A stretch of DNA of 34,957 bases, from positions 1-34,957 of the forward strand of contig CALHCP010000019.1 in assembly GCA_937936705.1 (NCBI GenBank), read 5' to 3'. This DNA comes from an uncultured cyanobacterium. GTDB taxonomy: Bacteria; Cyanobacteriota; Cyanobacteriia; Gloeomargaritales; Gloeomargaritaceae. The position numbers were made by a program, and so were the translations under genes. Of this stretch, positions 34,107-34,957 are shown piece by piece (position 1 is the first letter of the stretch; each line of letters starts with the position of its first letter). The notes beneath the pieces are model-generated. The model was not told the DNA's origin and did no database searches. It saw only the letters and a list, made by a program, of their open reading frames with translations.

Positions 34107-34283
34107 AACCTAGTAGCTGGGACTCCACCCAGCCGCTTTACCGAAAGGCTTGGGGAATACCTACGTATGGGTAGCGGAACCACCCACGACAGGGATGAAA
34201 ATGCTGCTGCTGTAATTGAACAAATCGGGATGGGGCATTGCCAGGACTCTAAATGGACATGGAGAGACTGTAAGAGACTGTAA
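34107..34283 (+). pseudogene. tnpB: Remnant of tnpB 3' end (IS200/IS605)
   Basis: An open stretch encoding SGTTHDRDENAAAVIEQIGM, which matches the end of TnpB around its last RuvC-like motif (DRDxNAA). A serine stands where the last zinc-ribbon cysteine before Gly is expected. The frame closes upstream at a TGA and downstream at a TAA, next to a tandem 10-bp duplication (AGAGACTGTA twice, 34263-34282). The rest of tnpB and any tnpA are missing, so it is a decayed fragment. Confidence 0.65.
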
Positions 34284-34352
34284 GACTGCATCCGCAGCGG
34301 GACTGGTTGAAGTGTCAAGAATCCCCGTCCTTCAGGGCGGGGGAGGATGTCA
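34107..34352 (+). mobile_element. Right end of an IS200/IS605 element
   Basis: The tnpB remnant runs into a hairpin typical of the right end of these elements: CCCCGTCC-TTCA-GGGCGGGG (34323-34342), followed by GAGGATGTCA. In intact elements this region, with the 3' end of tnpB, is transcribed as the guide (omega) RNA scaffold. The left end was not found. The fragment ends 10 bp before the stop of the DUF92 gene and may now serve only as a transcript end. Confidence 0.6.
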
Positions 34353-34362
34353 GCGAGCCGCT

Positions 34363-34957
34363 CTACATCAAGTTACGCAGAACCGCCGCCCCCCAACCAC
34401 TCAATCCGGCTCCCACCAAAGTATTGATGCCGTTGACCCATTCATTGGTCAGCCACGCCCAGCGTCCTTGCCAGGTTGCACCCACCCAGCTTTCCACCCC
34501 GTTCGCCACCAATGCCGCTGCCACACAGATGGGAATTCCCATGAGCGGTACCAGGCCAATCCCATAGGCCACCAGCGTTAACCCACACCCGCCCAACACT
34601 CCCGCCAATGTCCCTTCCAAACTCACTGCCCCTTCTGTGCCGGGCGGAACCCTCTGCCAGGTCGTGACCAAAACGGTGCGCCGGCCGTAGGCTTTGCCGA
34701 TTTCACTGGATACGGTATCGGCCAACTTGGCGGCGAAGCTCCCTACAAACGCCATCTGCAAGGGGAATGTCCAGGCATTTCCCACCAGGGCAATCCCCAC
34801 AGCACACAAAGCCCCCACCGCAGCCGAACCCCAGACGTTTTCCGGCCCCCGCGCCCCGCTGCGTTTTTCGGCAATCCCTTGGGCGGCTTTGTTCTGATAG
34901 CGGATTTTGGTCACCGCCGACCCCACCAGGAAGTACACGATGACGACCAGATAGCCC
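34363..34957 (-). CDS. DUF92 (VTE6-like) membrane protein, 5' end missing
   Basis: A partial gene entering from the right edge; 197 residues are visible and the start lies outside. It is a polytopic membrane protein with the DUF92 signature: SGARGPENVWGSAAVGALCA, FVGSFAAKLADTVSSEIGKAYG, TWQRVPPGTEGAVSLEGTLA and NEWVNGINTLVGAGL. Plant VTE6 and a cyanobacterial homologue have been described as phytyl-phosphate kinases that recycle phytol from chlorophyll into tocopherol. That role is inferred by homology. The stop is 10 bp from the insertion-sequence remnant. Confidence 0.8.
   Translation of the reverse strand, partial: GYLVVIVYFLVGSAVTKIRYQNKAAQGIAEKRSGARGPENVWGSAAVGALCAVGIALVGNAWTFPLQMAFVGSFAAKLADTVSSEIGKAYGRRTVLVTTWQRVPPGTEGAVSLEGTLAGVLGGCGLTLVAYGIGLVPLMGIPICVAAALVANGVESWVGATWQGRWAWLTNEWVNGINTLVGAGLSGWGAAVLRNLM

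Noticed and set aside
34001-34318. Minus-strand frame of 105 codons over the insertion-sequence remnant
   Set aside because: It is antisense to the recognisable tnpB end and shows no family of its own.

Overview
The window is a gene-dense piece of a cyanobacterial chromosome. The lineage call rests on genes that are cyanobacterial or plastid-associated: adjacent crtP and crtB (plant-type carotenoid synthesis), ndhM and a CRR7 homologue (photosynthetic NDH-1), ldpA (circadian input), an Rre1/Ycf29-type response regulator, a partial DUF92 (VTE6-like) gene and sufC-sufD-sufS. The species cannot be named from the sequence. No tRNA, rRNA, CRISPR array, prophage or replication origin was seen.

Layout. 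1-3.4 kb: an SLH-type lipoprotein converging on ylqD and an ABC exporter. 3.5-6 kb: a tonB-exbB-exbD energy-transduction cluster followed by a small secreted protein, converging on a PHP phosphoesterase. 7-10.8 kb: CRR7-plsY, then a tight thyX-dcd-yciI-ldpA run; ldpA overlaps the end of a Nit-type amidase. 11.6-14.5 kb: a 49-residue ribbon-helix-helix protein, a NIL-domain ferredoxin, a STAS protein and mutL. 15-20 kb: an MscS-like membrane protein, then sufC-sufD-sufS without sufB. 20-25 kb: an M16 peptidase, a glycosyltransferase, a membrane-anchored helical-repeat protein and a HAD-like pseudoenzyme. 25-28.8 kb: a secreted protein, ndhM, a small helical protein, murJ. 28.2-31.5 kb: crtP-crtB plus an unknown third gene, and an unknown 107-residue protein. 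31.7-35 kb: thrC, an Rre1-like regulator, the decayed right end of an IS200/IS605 element, and the DUF92 gene, which runs off the edge.

Two kinds of structure are not explained by the genes. First, at least five copies of a roughly 120-bp repeat lie in intergenic regions. Two copies keep matching terminal inverted repeats and apparent 4-bp target duplications, so the family looks like a MITE. Second, seven of the eight convergent gene pairs meet with stops overlapping or within 8 bp.

Points on individual proteins that deserve checking: the ThyX-like protein has its motifs in circularly permuted order; the neighbouring Dcd has Ala where the catalytic Glu is expected; the HAD protein lacks its catalytic aspartates; sufB is absent from the suf cluster. 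Two regulatory candidates stand out: a three-repeat Pho-box-like array upstream of thrC and an 11-bp-spaced TTACA pair over the crtP promoter. Functional calls are from reading motifs, with no database search.
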